Shown here one piece after another: positions 14,819-20,947 of a stretch of DNA of 20,947 nt. Numbering within the stretch: position 1 is the first letter of the stretch; the number at the start of each line of letters is the position of its first letter. Origin of the DNA: Desulfobacterales bacterium HSG17 (GTDB lineage Bacteria > Desulfobacterota > Desulfobacteria > Desulfobacterales > Desulfococcaceae); the NCBI GenBank assembly GCA_030377945.1, contig JAUCGD010000044.1:1-20947 (forward strand), given 5' to 3'. The notes under the pieces were generated by a model that was not told where the DNA came from, searched no databases, and worked only from the letters and a program-made list of their open reading frames with translations. The translations under genes were made by a program, and so were the position numbers.

Positions 14819-15074
14819 ATTTTTCCCGTAATTCCTGAATCCGAATCCCGCTGATAATTTTTGGGGTAAGAAGTTTTGTCAGCTTGTCAATCCCAAAAAG
14901 GTTTATCAGATCATACCAGGAGAGACGCTCTAACATTCGGATTAATGCAGTTTCCCGTGTAAAACATCCAGCCCGATCTTTTTTGCCTGAAGCAGTTTCA
15001 AAAACCTCATACGGGTCAGTATAATAATCCCATATTACCGGTTTAAGTAATTTTTTGATATCTTCTTTTCCCAT
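14688..15074 (-). CDS. Uncharacterised partner of the AbiEii-type gene
   Basis: A 128-residue soluble, charged protein with RETALIRMLERLSWYDLINL (about 40-59) and ELREKYEFARKIL near 81-93. It is not a recognised AbiEi antitoxin: no winged-helix domain is apparent. Its position directly upstream of the nucleotidyltransferase suggests an antitoxin or co-factor, which is an inference from order only. The last ~43 codons overlap the downstream gene in a different frame, unusually long for bacteria, so either the C-terminus is real and overlapping, or a frameshift has removed an earlier stop. Confidence 0.55.
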   Translation of the reverse strand: MGKEDIKKLLKPVIWDYYTDPYEVFETASGKKDRAGCFTRETALIRMLERLSWYDLINLFGIDKLTKLLTPKIISGIRIQELREKYEFARKILQGEPVSFSGWDPEYRKKIRHTLLSNRWYSNQQRIL

Positions 15075-15138
15075 AATTAAAAATAAACCTTAAATTATGA
15101 CAATGACAAATCATCATCATCTCAAAAGCCATTCAACT

Positions 15139-15187
15139 CAAAAGTTTTTCATTTCTATAATTTTAAGATTTAGCTAGTTCCCAAACT
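15139..15187 (-). repeat. Dispersed repeat, copy 2
   Basis: Opposite-strand counterpart of 13641-13688. Its GGGAAC end forms one arm of the palindrome at 15172-15205, so it is arranged as one half of a head-to-head repeat. Confidence 0.78.
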
Positions 15188-15205
15188 GGAGTTTGGGAAC
15201 TAGCT
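15172..15205. repeat. Perfect 16-bp palindrome with 2-nt centre
   Basis: agctagttcccaaact (15172-15187), gg, agtttgggaactagct (15190-15205): the arms are exact reverse complements. Outside it, tttttcatttc (about 15145-15155) and gaaatgaaaaa (15211-15221) extend the symmetry. This resembles the abundant GGGAAC-type palindromic repeats of some Deltaproteobacteria and cyanobacteria. A strict T-tract is absent, so it is classed as a repeat. Confidence 0.85.
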
Positions 15206-15226
15206 GCCTGGAAATGAAAAAATTTT

Positions 15227-15301
15227 ATCAACTGTTCGTTTCAAACTTTTGAAAAACCCGATTTCTGCCTGCCATCCGAGTTTGTCCTTTGCTTTTGATG
15301 T
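15227..15301 (-). pseudogene. C-terminal relic of another NAD-dependent epimerase (copy D)
   Basis: The minus strand of 15301-15227 reads TSKAKDKLGWQAEIGFFKSL and KRTVD, the standard C-terminus of extended-SDR epimerases and similar to TSKAKEKLGWYTE in the intact gene at 16177-17175. It diverges from that gene after the GW (QAEIGFFKSLKRTVD against YTETELSIGLIQTIE), so it comes from a related but different epimerase. No start, core or stop remains; it lies between the truncated Rpn gene and the palindromic repeat. Confidence 0.75.
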
Positions 15302-15364
15302 TTTTTAAGCAATTTCAATTGCAAAGAAAGTAAACTCTTGCATTCTTTTAGTCTTTTATCAGTT

Positions 15365-16180
15365 TTATGTTATTTTGCCTGCTGCAAGCATTTCAGGGGC
15401 AATGTGAAATTTTCTTGAGAATTGCTTACATAAAAGGCCCATTTCCCCTTGGTGAATTCCTTGATGAATTCCCTTATCTCTAATATATTGTGCAAGCATG
15501 ACTGTCTCCTTATGTTCTATTAATTCATGATATAGCCGTTCCCGTTCATCCTCGCTGATTTCAGCATAAACATCTATAAAATCAGTATATTTTTCAAATA
15601 ATGCTGAATTTGTCAGTTGATATAGACCTTTGTAAGCCTCCCTGATAACTCGTCCCCGTTCTTCAGGTCTATAATTCATCTTTGGCAGCAGGATCCTTAC
15701 AATCGGATTATTTGAATTGTAATAATCCCTGGCATTATAGTCAAACAATTTAATCTTAATATATTCAAAATGCAGAAATGTCCGGTTATTAAAACTGCTG
15801 TGGAGTTCTTTATCAACATCTTTGCGCCATTTTATCCGGTCTGTAAACAAAACTGTGGGTATTAACAGAGCATTGGGAAAAACTTCTTTCATATCAGTTG
15901 TGTAGTGGAGAAGTCTATAAATTGAAAATTTATATTTCTCTTCCTGAAATTCAACCAGCCATAAAAGAACCTGACGTTTTTCAAAATTGAATAAAATGGG
16001 CATATCCAAAGCAAGATGTGAATCCGAAAGTTTATATTTTTTTGGCTCCTGGCGGATAAAAATAATATCCTGGATATTGCCGAATTTCTGGAGTATGTCA
16101 GGTAGAATCCATTCCAGGACTTGTGTTGGAAAATCAATAAACAGGTTTTTGAAATTATGATCTTGGGATTCTTGTGTCAT
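15365..16180 (-). CDS. Rpn-family PD-(D/E)XK nuclease, C-terminally truncated
   Basis: A 271-residue member of the Rpn/putative transposase (PD-(D/E)XK) family. The N-terminus DHNFKNLFIDFPTQVLEWI (7-25) is the family entry helix. ALDMPILFNF and LWLVEFQEEK give the catalytic Asp59 and the E77-x-Q79 pair. A helical region with KGIHQGIHQGEMGLLCKQFS precedes an abrupt end, EMLAAGKIT-stop. Relatives, including the fragment at 13884-14027, continue with ARLEHLNTDV..., so roughly 20-25 residues have been replaced by a short foreign tail. The ATG overlaps the epimerase stop by 4 bp (ATGA), so it can be translated as the last gene of the glycan operon, though it has no evident role in glycan synthesis. 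The catalytic core is intact, so activity is possible. Confidence 0.75.
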   Translation of the reverse strand: MTQESQDHNFKNLFIDFPTQVLEWILPDILQKFGNIQDIIFIRQEPKKYKLSDSHLALDMPILFNFEKRQVLLWLVEFQEEKYKFSIYRLLHYTTDMKEVFPNALLIPTVLFTDRIKWRKDVDKELHSSFNNRTFLHFEYIKIKLFDYNARDYYNSNNPIVRILLPKMNYRPEERGRVIREAYKGLYQLTNSALFEKYTDFIDVYAEISEDERERLYHELIEHKETVMLAQYIRDKGIHQGIHQGEMGLLCKQFSRKFHIAPEMLAAGKIT

Positions 16181-17175
16181 GTTTTATTTTTTCTAAACCA
16201 TTCAATAGTTTGTATCAGTCCTATGGATAATTCTGTTTCTGTGTACCAGCCGAGTTTTTCTTTTGCTTTTGACGTATCTGAATAGTTCCTTAGAACATCA
16301 CCTGTCTTCGGTGCAGTATAGCTTACCTTTGCATTAACATAGCCATAATCAGATAAAGCTTCAAGAAGTTTGTTTGTCAGTTCTTTTATACTTGTTTCCG
16401 AATTTGTCGCAATTTGAAAAACCTGGCCTCCAACACTTTTATTATTATAAGCAAATCTGATGGCCCGGATCAGATCGTCTATATAAATAAAATCCCTTGT
16501 CTGATTGCCATCTCCATAAATTTCAAGGGTCTCATTGTTCATAACCTGTCTGATAAATTTTGCAACCACACTGTTTTTATGTCCTGACCCGGGTCCATAC
16601 ACATTACCAAATCGCAGGGCAACGGTTTGTAAGCCGAATGTTTGATAATATGCTGAGCAGTATCCTTCCCCTGCCAGCTTGCTTGCGCCATAAGGGGAAA
16701 CCGGATGGGGGGCAAGTTCTTCATGTATTGGCGGAGTGCATTCACCAATGGGAGCGCCAGAAGATGCAAATATAAATCGTTTTGTATTGCTGTGTCTGGC
16801 TGCTTCAAGCATGTTAAAAGTACCGATAACATTTGCAGTCATATCTGCCAGGGGATTTTTAACAGAGGGAGCGACACCTGTATTGGCTGCCAGATGAACA
16901 ATCACGTCAGCATCATTGCAGGCTTTAATGCAATTATCATATTCCCTGATGTCGCCGACTATAAGTTCTACGGAGTTGCTATATGATGATTGTGAAGAAA
17001 TTGAGGACACATCTTTTTCTTCAAAATTGCAAACATTGCCCAGATCATCACGGGTTCCTACTGAAAGATTATCCAGCACACGTACAGCATGTCCTCCCTC
17101 GGATATCAGATTTTTTATCAGGCTGGTTCCGATAAACCCGCAACCTCCGGTTATAAGCCATCTGTTTAAACCCAT
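16177..17175 (-). CDS. NAD-dependent sugar epimerase/dehydratase (extended SDR)
   Basis: A 332-residue extended short-chain dehydrogenase/reductase acting on nucleotide sugars, of the UDP-glucose/UDP-GlcNAc 4-epimerase-like type. It has the Rossmann motif GGCGFIG (10-16), DNLSVGTRDDL, GDIRE (74-78), HLAANTGVAPSV (94-105), the active-site serines SSG (138-140), YGASK with Tyr162 and Lys166, RFGNVYGPG (188-196) and a substrate-loop QTRDFIYIDDL. All catalytic residues are present and the length is normal. The ATG lies inside the last codons of the UDP-sulfoquinovose synthase gene (10-bp overlap). The exact sugar is uncertain. Pieces of this gene or close relatives recur at 9541-9770, 10467-10548 and 15227-15301. 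Confidence 0.85.
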   Translation of the reverse strand: MGLNRWLITGGCGFIGTSLIKNLISEGGHAVRVLDNLSVGTRDDLGNVCNFEEKDVSSISSQSSYSNSVELIVGDIREYDNCIKACNDADVIVHLAANTGVAPSVKNPLADMTANVIGTFNMLEAARHSNTKRFIFASSGAPIGECTPPIHEELAPHPVSPYGASKLAGEGYCSAYYQTFGLQTVALRFGNVYGPGSGHKNSVVAKFIRQVMNNETLEIYGDGNQTRDFIYIDDLIRAIRFAYNNKSVGGQVFQIATNSETSIKELTNKLLEALSDYGYVNAKVSYTAPKTGDVLRNYSDTSKAKEKLGWYTETELSIGLIQTIEWFRKNKT

Positions 17176-18317
17176 TTCACACCTCTGAAAATTGCATCTT
17201 TGTTTATCCTGTCCTTATGTTGAATCACAACATCCATCATCCTGGACAACACATCATCTGTAAGATAATTCGGCTCTAATCCCAGATCCAAAAGACCAGT
17301 ATGGGCAGGGTTGTAATAATGTTCCTCTGCTTCTTTTCGAGGATTTTCAATCTGCTGGATTTTTACATTCAAATTCATCCGGTTTCCAACCTGCCTGACC
17401 TTTTCAGCCAGTTCATTAACGGAAAAAGTTTCAGTAAACTGGTTAAATATGCGGAGTTCTCCGGGATCAGGTGGATTTTCCAGGGAAAGACGGACACAAT
17501 TGAGGGTATCTTTGATATTTAGATAGCCTCTGGTCTGACCGCCCTGACCGTAAACAGTCAGGGGATATCCTGCCACGGCCTGGACTGCAAAACGGTTAAG
17601 AACCGTGCCAAAAAGTTCGTCATAGTTAAAAAACGGAAAAAGACGTTCTTCAGTTTCATTTTCATCAGTGACAATTCCATACACCGGTCCCTGCATCAGA
17701 TCTGTTACCCTGATATTCCACATACGAACATAAAACCAGAGCAGATCCGTATCCATAATCTTGGTGGTATGATACAGACTCCCGGCCTGACGGGGATAAA
17801 GGAAACGCTCTTTCCTGTTTTTATGTTCAATATCAAGCCAGCCTTCTTCAATATCAATATTCGGGGTTCCGTACTCACCCATAGTTCCGAGTTTTATAAT
17901 ATGTGCCTGGGGAGAAAATTCCCGGACTGCATAGATAAGATTGGCTGTTACCAGAAGATTATTCTGTAAAGTATTGATAATTGAAGCTCTGCGACTGAGC
18001 ATTGAATAGGGTGCTGAGGGCTGTTCTGCATAATGGATAACAGCATCAGGAGCAAAATTTTGAAATAATTCCGATACAAAATCCCATTGAGAAAGATCAC
18101 CGATAAACAGGGATATTTTATAACCTGACTGAGCCTCCCATATTTTTACCCGCTCGTGAAGATTGGGTACTGTAAACAGTGATTCTGAATTTTCTTCCCG
18201 GCATATCCGCCGTCTGAGATAATTATCAGCCACAGCAACTTCATGTCCTCTGGCACTTAAATGCATGGCAGTGGGCCATCCTAGATAGCCGTCTCCGCCG
18301 AGAATTAAAATTCGCAT
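17166..18317 (-). CDS. sqdB: UDP-sulfoquinovose synthase (SQD1/SqdB/Agl3-like)
   Basis: This 383-residue extended SDR converts UDP-glucose plus sulfite to UDP-sulfoquinovose. Motifs are GGDGYLGWPTAMHLS (7-21), VGD-like IGDLSQWDF, HYAEQPSAPYSM (95-106), KLGTMGEYGTPNIDIEEG (142-159), YHTTK (182-186), GQTRGYLNIKDT and NPRKEAEEHYYN. Thr145, Tyr182 and Lys186 fall at the same residue numbers as the catalytic triad of plant SQD1, a striking match. An ATG 34 codons further upstream gives a longer frame, but a strong Shine-Dalgarno gggaggaa lies 5 nt before the ATG at 18317, and the extra N-terminus has no homologue, so the short form is chosen. It lies between a UDP-sugar dehydratase (37 bp upstream) and an epimerase in a polysaccharide operon, arguing for a sulfonated surface sugar, although sulfolipid synthesis cannot be excluded. 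Confidence 0.92.
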   Translation of the reverse strand: MRILILGGDGYLGWPTAMHLSARGHEVAVADNYLRRRICREENSESLFTVPNLHERVKIWEAQSGYKISLFIGDLSQWDFVSELFQNFAPDAVIHYAEQPSAPYSMLSRRASIINTLQNNLLVTANLIYAVREFSPQAHIIKLGTMGEYGTPNIDIEEGWLDIEHKNRKERFLYPRQAGSLYHTTKIMDTDLLWFYVRMWNIRVTDLMQGPVYGIVTDENETEERLFPFFNYDELFGTVLNRFAVQAVAGYPLTVYGQGGQTRGYLNIKDTLNCVRLSLENPPDPGELRIFNQFTETFSVNELAEKVRQVGNRMNLNVKIQQIENPRKEAEEHYYNPAHTGLLDLGLEPNYLTDDVLSRMMDVVIQHKDRINKDAIFRGVKWV

Positions 18318-18354
18318 TTGAATTCCTCCCGTATGTTGAATTTTTTCATGTATT

Positions 18355-19449
18355 TTATTTACTATTACCGTTGGGCCAGTACCGCTCTGCCGGGTGAATA
18401 TTTTTTTCAGGATCTTCATGAAGAAGATTGTTTTCCTTAAGAAAGCCTGTCAACTCAGTTTTGCTCAACGGTGTTTCATTGCCTGAATGATAGGGATTGG
18501 TAACATTTTCAGACCGTAACCCGGGATATACATATGAAATAAAGCGGTAAATGCCGGTAAATGCCGGAAGAACTGCAAAATAACGATCCAGTTCCCATGA
18601 GCGCCTTGTTTCTTCATGGCTCATTAATTCCTCATACATTTTCTCACCTGGTTTTGTACCGATTGTTGAGATTTGAATATCTTCAGGCTGAAATCCGTAT
18701 TCCGAAGCCAGTTCCTGAATCATGACCTCTGCCAGGTCTTTTATTTTGATTACCGGCATTTTAGTGACAAATACCTCTCCCCCGCAGGCTAAAGATGATG
18801 AGTCAATAACCAGTTGAACAGCCTCATGAATACTCATGATAAAGCGGGTCATATCCGGATCTGTAAGGGTGATGGGGCCGCCTTGACGAATCTGCTCTCT
18901 GAAAATCGGGATTACCGAACCTCTTGAACCCAAAACATTGCCGAACCGCGTTGAAGCAAATATGGGGCCGTTTCCCCGGAGGTTGCTGTTGGCTGAGGTC
19001 ATCAGCCTTTCTCCCATGAGTTTTGATGTACCCATTACATTTGTAGGATTTACAGCCTTGTCCGAACTGGTAAAAATCACTTTTCCCACCTGATTTTCCA
19101 GGGCTGCGTAAACAATATTTTGCACACCGAGAATATTGGTCTGAACAGCTTCAAAAGGTGATCGTTCACACAAAATAACATGTTTAAATGCTGCTGCATG
19201 AAAAACTATGTCAACGCCCTTCATTTTCCGGGTTAATTTATCCTGATCCCTGACATCTCCGAGAAAAAAGTGTGCCTGGGAATATTTGGAAAATTCCTGT
19301 TCCAGAAAAAAAAGCTCACTTTCATTATTGTCAATGGCAATAAGTTCTCCAGCTTCATGATTTTCAAGAACCTGCCTGACAAGCTCCCTGCCTACGGTGC
19401 CGCAGGCTCCGGTGACAAATATTCTTTTGTTTGAAAGAAATGAATTCAT
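18355..19449 (-). CDS. FlaA1/CapD-type UDP-N-acetylglucosamine 4,6-dehydratase
   Basis: A 364-residue soluble extended SDR of the Polysacc_synt_2 family that makes UDP-4-keto-6-deoxy-HexNAc, the entry to amino-deoxysugars. It has TGACGTVG (13-20), AIDNNESELFFLEQEF (38-53), GDVRD, HAAAFKHV (84-91), TSSDKAVNPTNVMGTSK (127-143) and RFGNVLGSRGSV. The catalytic residues are Asp130-Lys131 and Lys143, with Met139 in place of the Tyr found in FlaA1. Met at this site is typical of the WbpM/PglF group. Unlike WbpM it has no N-terminal membrane region. It overlaps the polymerase gene by 4 bp (ATGA) and is followed 37 bp later by the UDP-sulfoquinovose synthase. A formylated amino sugar made through this enzyme and the formyltransferase at 2229 is a reasonable inference. 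Confidence 0.87.
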   Translation of the reverse strand: MNSFLSNKRIFVTGACGTVGRELVRQVLENHEAGELIAIDNNESELFFLEQEFSKYSQAHFFLGDVRDQDKLTRKMKGVDIVFHAAAFKHVILCERSPFEAVQTNILGVQNIVYAALENQVGKVIFTSSDKAVNPTNVMGTSKLMGERLMTSANSNLRGNGPIFASTRFGNVLGSRGSVIPIFREQIRQGGPITLTDPDMTRFIMSIHEAVQLVIDSSSLACGGEVFVTKMPVIKIKDLAEVMIQELASEYGFQPEDIQISTIGTKPGEKMYEELMSHEETRRSWELDRYFAVLPAFTGIYRFISYVYPGLRSENVTNPYHSGNETPLSKTELTGFLKENNLLHEDPEKNIHPAERYWPNGNSK

Positions 19450-20687
19450 TTATACATCCTCATTTGTTTATTATTAAAAGACGGAAGTAATGTTAAAGCT
19501 GCTATACATGAAAAAAGCAGGGCATTGGCAGGTATATGCAGATTAAAATCTCCAGCACTGTGAATCAGCATGGCAGTAATACCGGACATGCTTCCCAGGG
19601 TAACACCACGCACCAGACGGCTTTTCTTCTGCATCTTTTTTAAACCTTTCCAATAAAACATTAGAATTATCCATACTGCAATGATAATAAAAGCAAAACC
19701 AAGCTCAGAAAGAAAATGCAGAAAATCGTTATGCGCCATTGTAAAATGCGCCCTTAATCCCGGAGGCTGGTATTGAGTGAATACAAATGCAAAGGTTCCG
19801 GGACCTGAACCCAAAAGAGCATAATCTGGAATCATATCCAAAATTCCTTTCCACACAGTTACGCGGTTATCAACAACATCCTCACCCTGTTCAAAGGTTT
19901 TGGCTCTCATGACAACATCAGTGCTGGATATAATAACCAGAGCAATAACAAGAAAGCACAGAATCAAACCTGCTGTGATTTTTTTGTATTTAAAATACTG
20001 ACTTTGTATCAGAATTATTGCCATAAAAAAAAGCCCAAGCAGCAACCCGATCCATCCCCCTCGCGACATGGAAAAAATTAAAGCTGTTACCATCAGCAAT
20101 ACCGCAAACACCAATAATACACGCTTTCCCTCTTTAATCCCGGTTATTAAAAATCCAAGACCAACTGGAATTGCCATCTCCATATATCCGGCAAGATGAT
20201 CAGGATTGCCGTATGTAGCAGATAAACGCCGTATATTCTGACCAATATTAGTGTATTCCCACCAGGGAAACGGATTGAAACCTGACTGTTTAATCAGACC
20301 AAACACAGAAAGAAAGGTTCCCACACCTAAAATCACGTAAACTATTTGCCGAAATTGAGATCGTGTGCCAATCGTATGAATCACCAGGTAAAACACTGCA
20401 ATATAGTTTAACTGGAGCAAGATCGACTGAATGCTTGTATATTGATGTGTTGAAAAGATTGTGGAAGCTGTACTAAGACAAATTATAGCCAATATTGGCA
20501 TATCCAGCGGGGTTCTGATCCATTTCCAATCCCAGCGGAGCGCTCTGTCCACAAAAAAAACAGTCAGGCCAATCAACGTCATTATGTGAATAATACATAC
20601 AGCCCAGCCCTGAACCGATGCTCTGGCAAGGGGAGTGAAAATTAACAGGAAATATATTATGAATCGTACAATTTTTTGAGCGAGCAT
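19446..20687 (-). CDS. O-antigen polymerase/ligase family membrane protein, first gene of operon A
   Basis: A 413-residue membrane protein with about 10-12 hydrophobic helices and a Wzy_C-type periplasmic loop: LGSGPGTFAFVFTQYQPPG followed by AHNDFLHFLSELGF, which contains the H-N-[DE]-x-L...E-x-G pattern of O-antigen ligases/polymerases. Its start ATGCTCGCTCA has GGAG only 2 nt upstream, an unusually tight spacing that is conserved in the duplicated copy at 9834. The stop overlaps the dehydratase start (ATGA). It is the first gene after promoter copy A. Ligase and polymerase functions cannot be separated; the presence of a second member at 5407-6780 suggests one may polymerise and the other ligate. 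Confidence 0.83.
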   Translation of the reverse strand: MLAQKIVRFIIYFLLIFTPLARASVQGWAVCIIHIMTLIGLTVFFVDRALRWDWKWIRTPLDMPILAIICLSTASTIFSTHQYTSIQSILLQLNYIAVFYLVIHTIGTRSQFRQIVYVILGVGTFLSVFGLIKQSGFNPFPWWEYTNIGQNIRRLSATYGNPDHLAGYMEMAIPVGLGFLITGIKEGKRVLLVFAVLLMVTALIFSMSRGGWIGLLLGLFFMAIILIQSQYFKYKKITAGLILCFLVIALVIISSTDVVMRAKTFEQGEDVVDNRVTVWKGILDMIPDYALLGSGPGTFAFVFTQYQPPGLRAHFTMAHNDFLHFLSELGFAFIIIAVWIILMFYWKGLKKMQKKSRLVRGVTLGSMSGITAMLIHSAGDFNLHIPANALLFSCIAALTLLPSFNNKQMRMYK

Positions 20688-20908
20688 AGCTCCGCCTGGT
20701 TGGTTACAATGGTGTTTGCTGAATAAAAGTATAACAGAGAAAACTGCTAAATCATTTTTTTCTTCATGATTTGAGATAGAAGATATATGTTTGGGAAAAA
20801 GAAATCAATTGGGTATAAATAGTATTATGGGGGGAGGTTTTTTCTACTTGGATGATAAGATAATTGGAGTATGGGATTGGTAAAAAGGTGAAGAGCTTAT
20901 TTTTTACC
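20688..20908 (-). repeat. Leader copy A upstream of the glycan operon
   Basis: The 5' region of the operon aligns with 9835-10058 over its whole length. The copies share a 25-bp identical block (20795-20819), agaagatatatgt and the region around the start codon, while other parts have diverged. Similarity runs past the start codon for about 21 codons into the ligase gene. Confidence 0.9.
20780..20808 (-). promoter_or_regulatory. Predicted sigma-70-type promoter, copy A
   Basis: On the minus strand TTGATT (20808-20803), a 17-bp spacer and TATCTT (20785-20780). The predicted transcription start is near 20773, giving an 86-nt leader before the ATG at 20687. The same boxes and spacing are kept in copy B although the spacer differs. 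A TATACT sequence nearer the gene was considered but is not conserved in copy B. Confidence 0.55.
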
Positions 20909-20934
20909 ACAGATTACACAGATTTTCACAGATT
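20908..20934. repeat. Triple CACAGATT short tandem repeat
   Basis: cacagatt occurs three times at 20908, 20917 and 20927 (9- and 10-bp spacing). Such ACAGATTACACAGATT strings are common intergenic repeats in Desulfobacterota and some other genomes. It marks the outer limit of the duplicated leader, as copy B loses similarity at this point. Confidence 0.75.
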
Positions 20935-20947
20935 AAAATCTTAATAT

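Noticed and set aside
18318..18419. 34-codon N-terminal extension of the UDP-sulfoquinovose synthase
   Set aside because: It overlaps the end of the dehydratase gene; the internal ATG at 18317 has a strong Shine-Dalgarno and starts exactly at the family's conserved N-terminus.
20709..20740. TATACT at 20725-20730 (minus strand) as the main -10 box
   Set aside because: Not conserved in leader copy B and no good -35 at 16-18 bp; the TTGATT/TATCTT pair is conserved in both copies.

Overview
The window looks like an accessory, rearrangement-prone chromosomal region of an AT-rich Gram-negative bacterium, most likely a sulfate-reducing Desulfobacterota (Desulfobacterales/Desulfonema-like). That assignment is an inference from gene style: Rpn/PD-(D/E)XK genes, palindromic GGGAAC-type repeats and a CACAGATT repeat beside surface-polysaccharide genes. 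No rRNA, tRNA or other phylogenetic marker is present. Almost every gene after position 2200 is on the minus strand.

Layout. (1) 1-1656, plus strand: a TniB/ExeA-type AAA+ ATPase cut by the window edge, then a RepB-type primase-like protein; this is probably the tail of a transposon or other mobile element. (2) 1657-2228: no confident gene; a perfect 14-bp inverted repeat and two short degenerate ORFs. (3) 2229-9518, minus strand, very AT-rich: a polysaccharide cassette read as flippase, PAPS sulfotransferase, polymerase/ligase, two GT4 glycosyltransferases and a formyltransferase. (4) 9541-10058: a second, broken copy of the 5' part of the locus at 16-21 kb, made of a duplicated promoter/leader, the first ~21 codons of an O-antigen ligase gene and, after a deletion, a middle piece of an epimerase gene. 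(5) 10467-14027: genomic debris and defence-like genes: another epimerase fragment, a 386-bp insertion-sequence remnant with intact 17-bp ends, an AlbA_2/HATPase protein, a frameshifted Rpn nuclease, a 24-bp inverted-repeat element and an orphan Rpn C-terminus. (6) 14069-15074: an AbiEii-type nucleotidyltransferase and its partner. (7) 15139-16180: palindromic repeat, epimerase tail relic and a truncated Rpn nuclease. (8) 16177-20687, minus strand: a tight operon of O-antigen polymerase/ligase, FlaA1/CapD-type UDP-sugar dehydratase, UDP-sulfoquinovose synthase and NAD-dependent epimerase, preceded by promoter copy A.

How it works together. The 16-21 kb operon supplies nucleotide sugars, including a sulfonated one (UDP-sulfoquinovose). 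The 2-9.5 kb cassette supplies glycosyltransferases, export and decoration (N-formylation and sulfation). The two are linked by the duplicated leader, whose predicted -35 (TTGATT) and -10 (TATCTT) boxes and 17-bp spacing are kept in both copies while the spacer has diverged. Together they suggest a surface glycan carrying sulfonate and perhaps sulfate groups, whose locus has been reshaped by duplication, internal deletion and cassette insertion.
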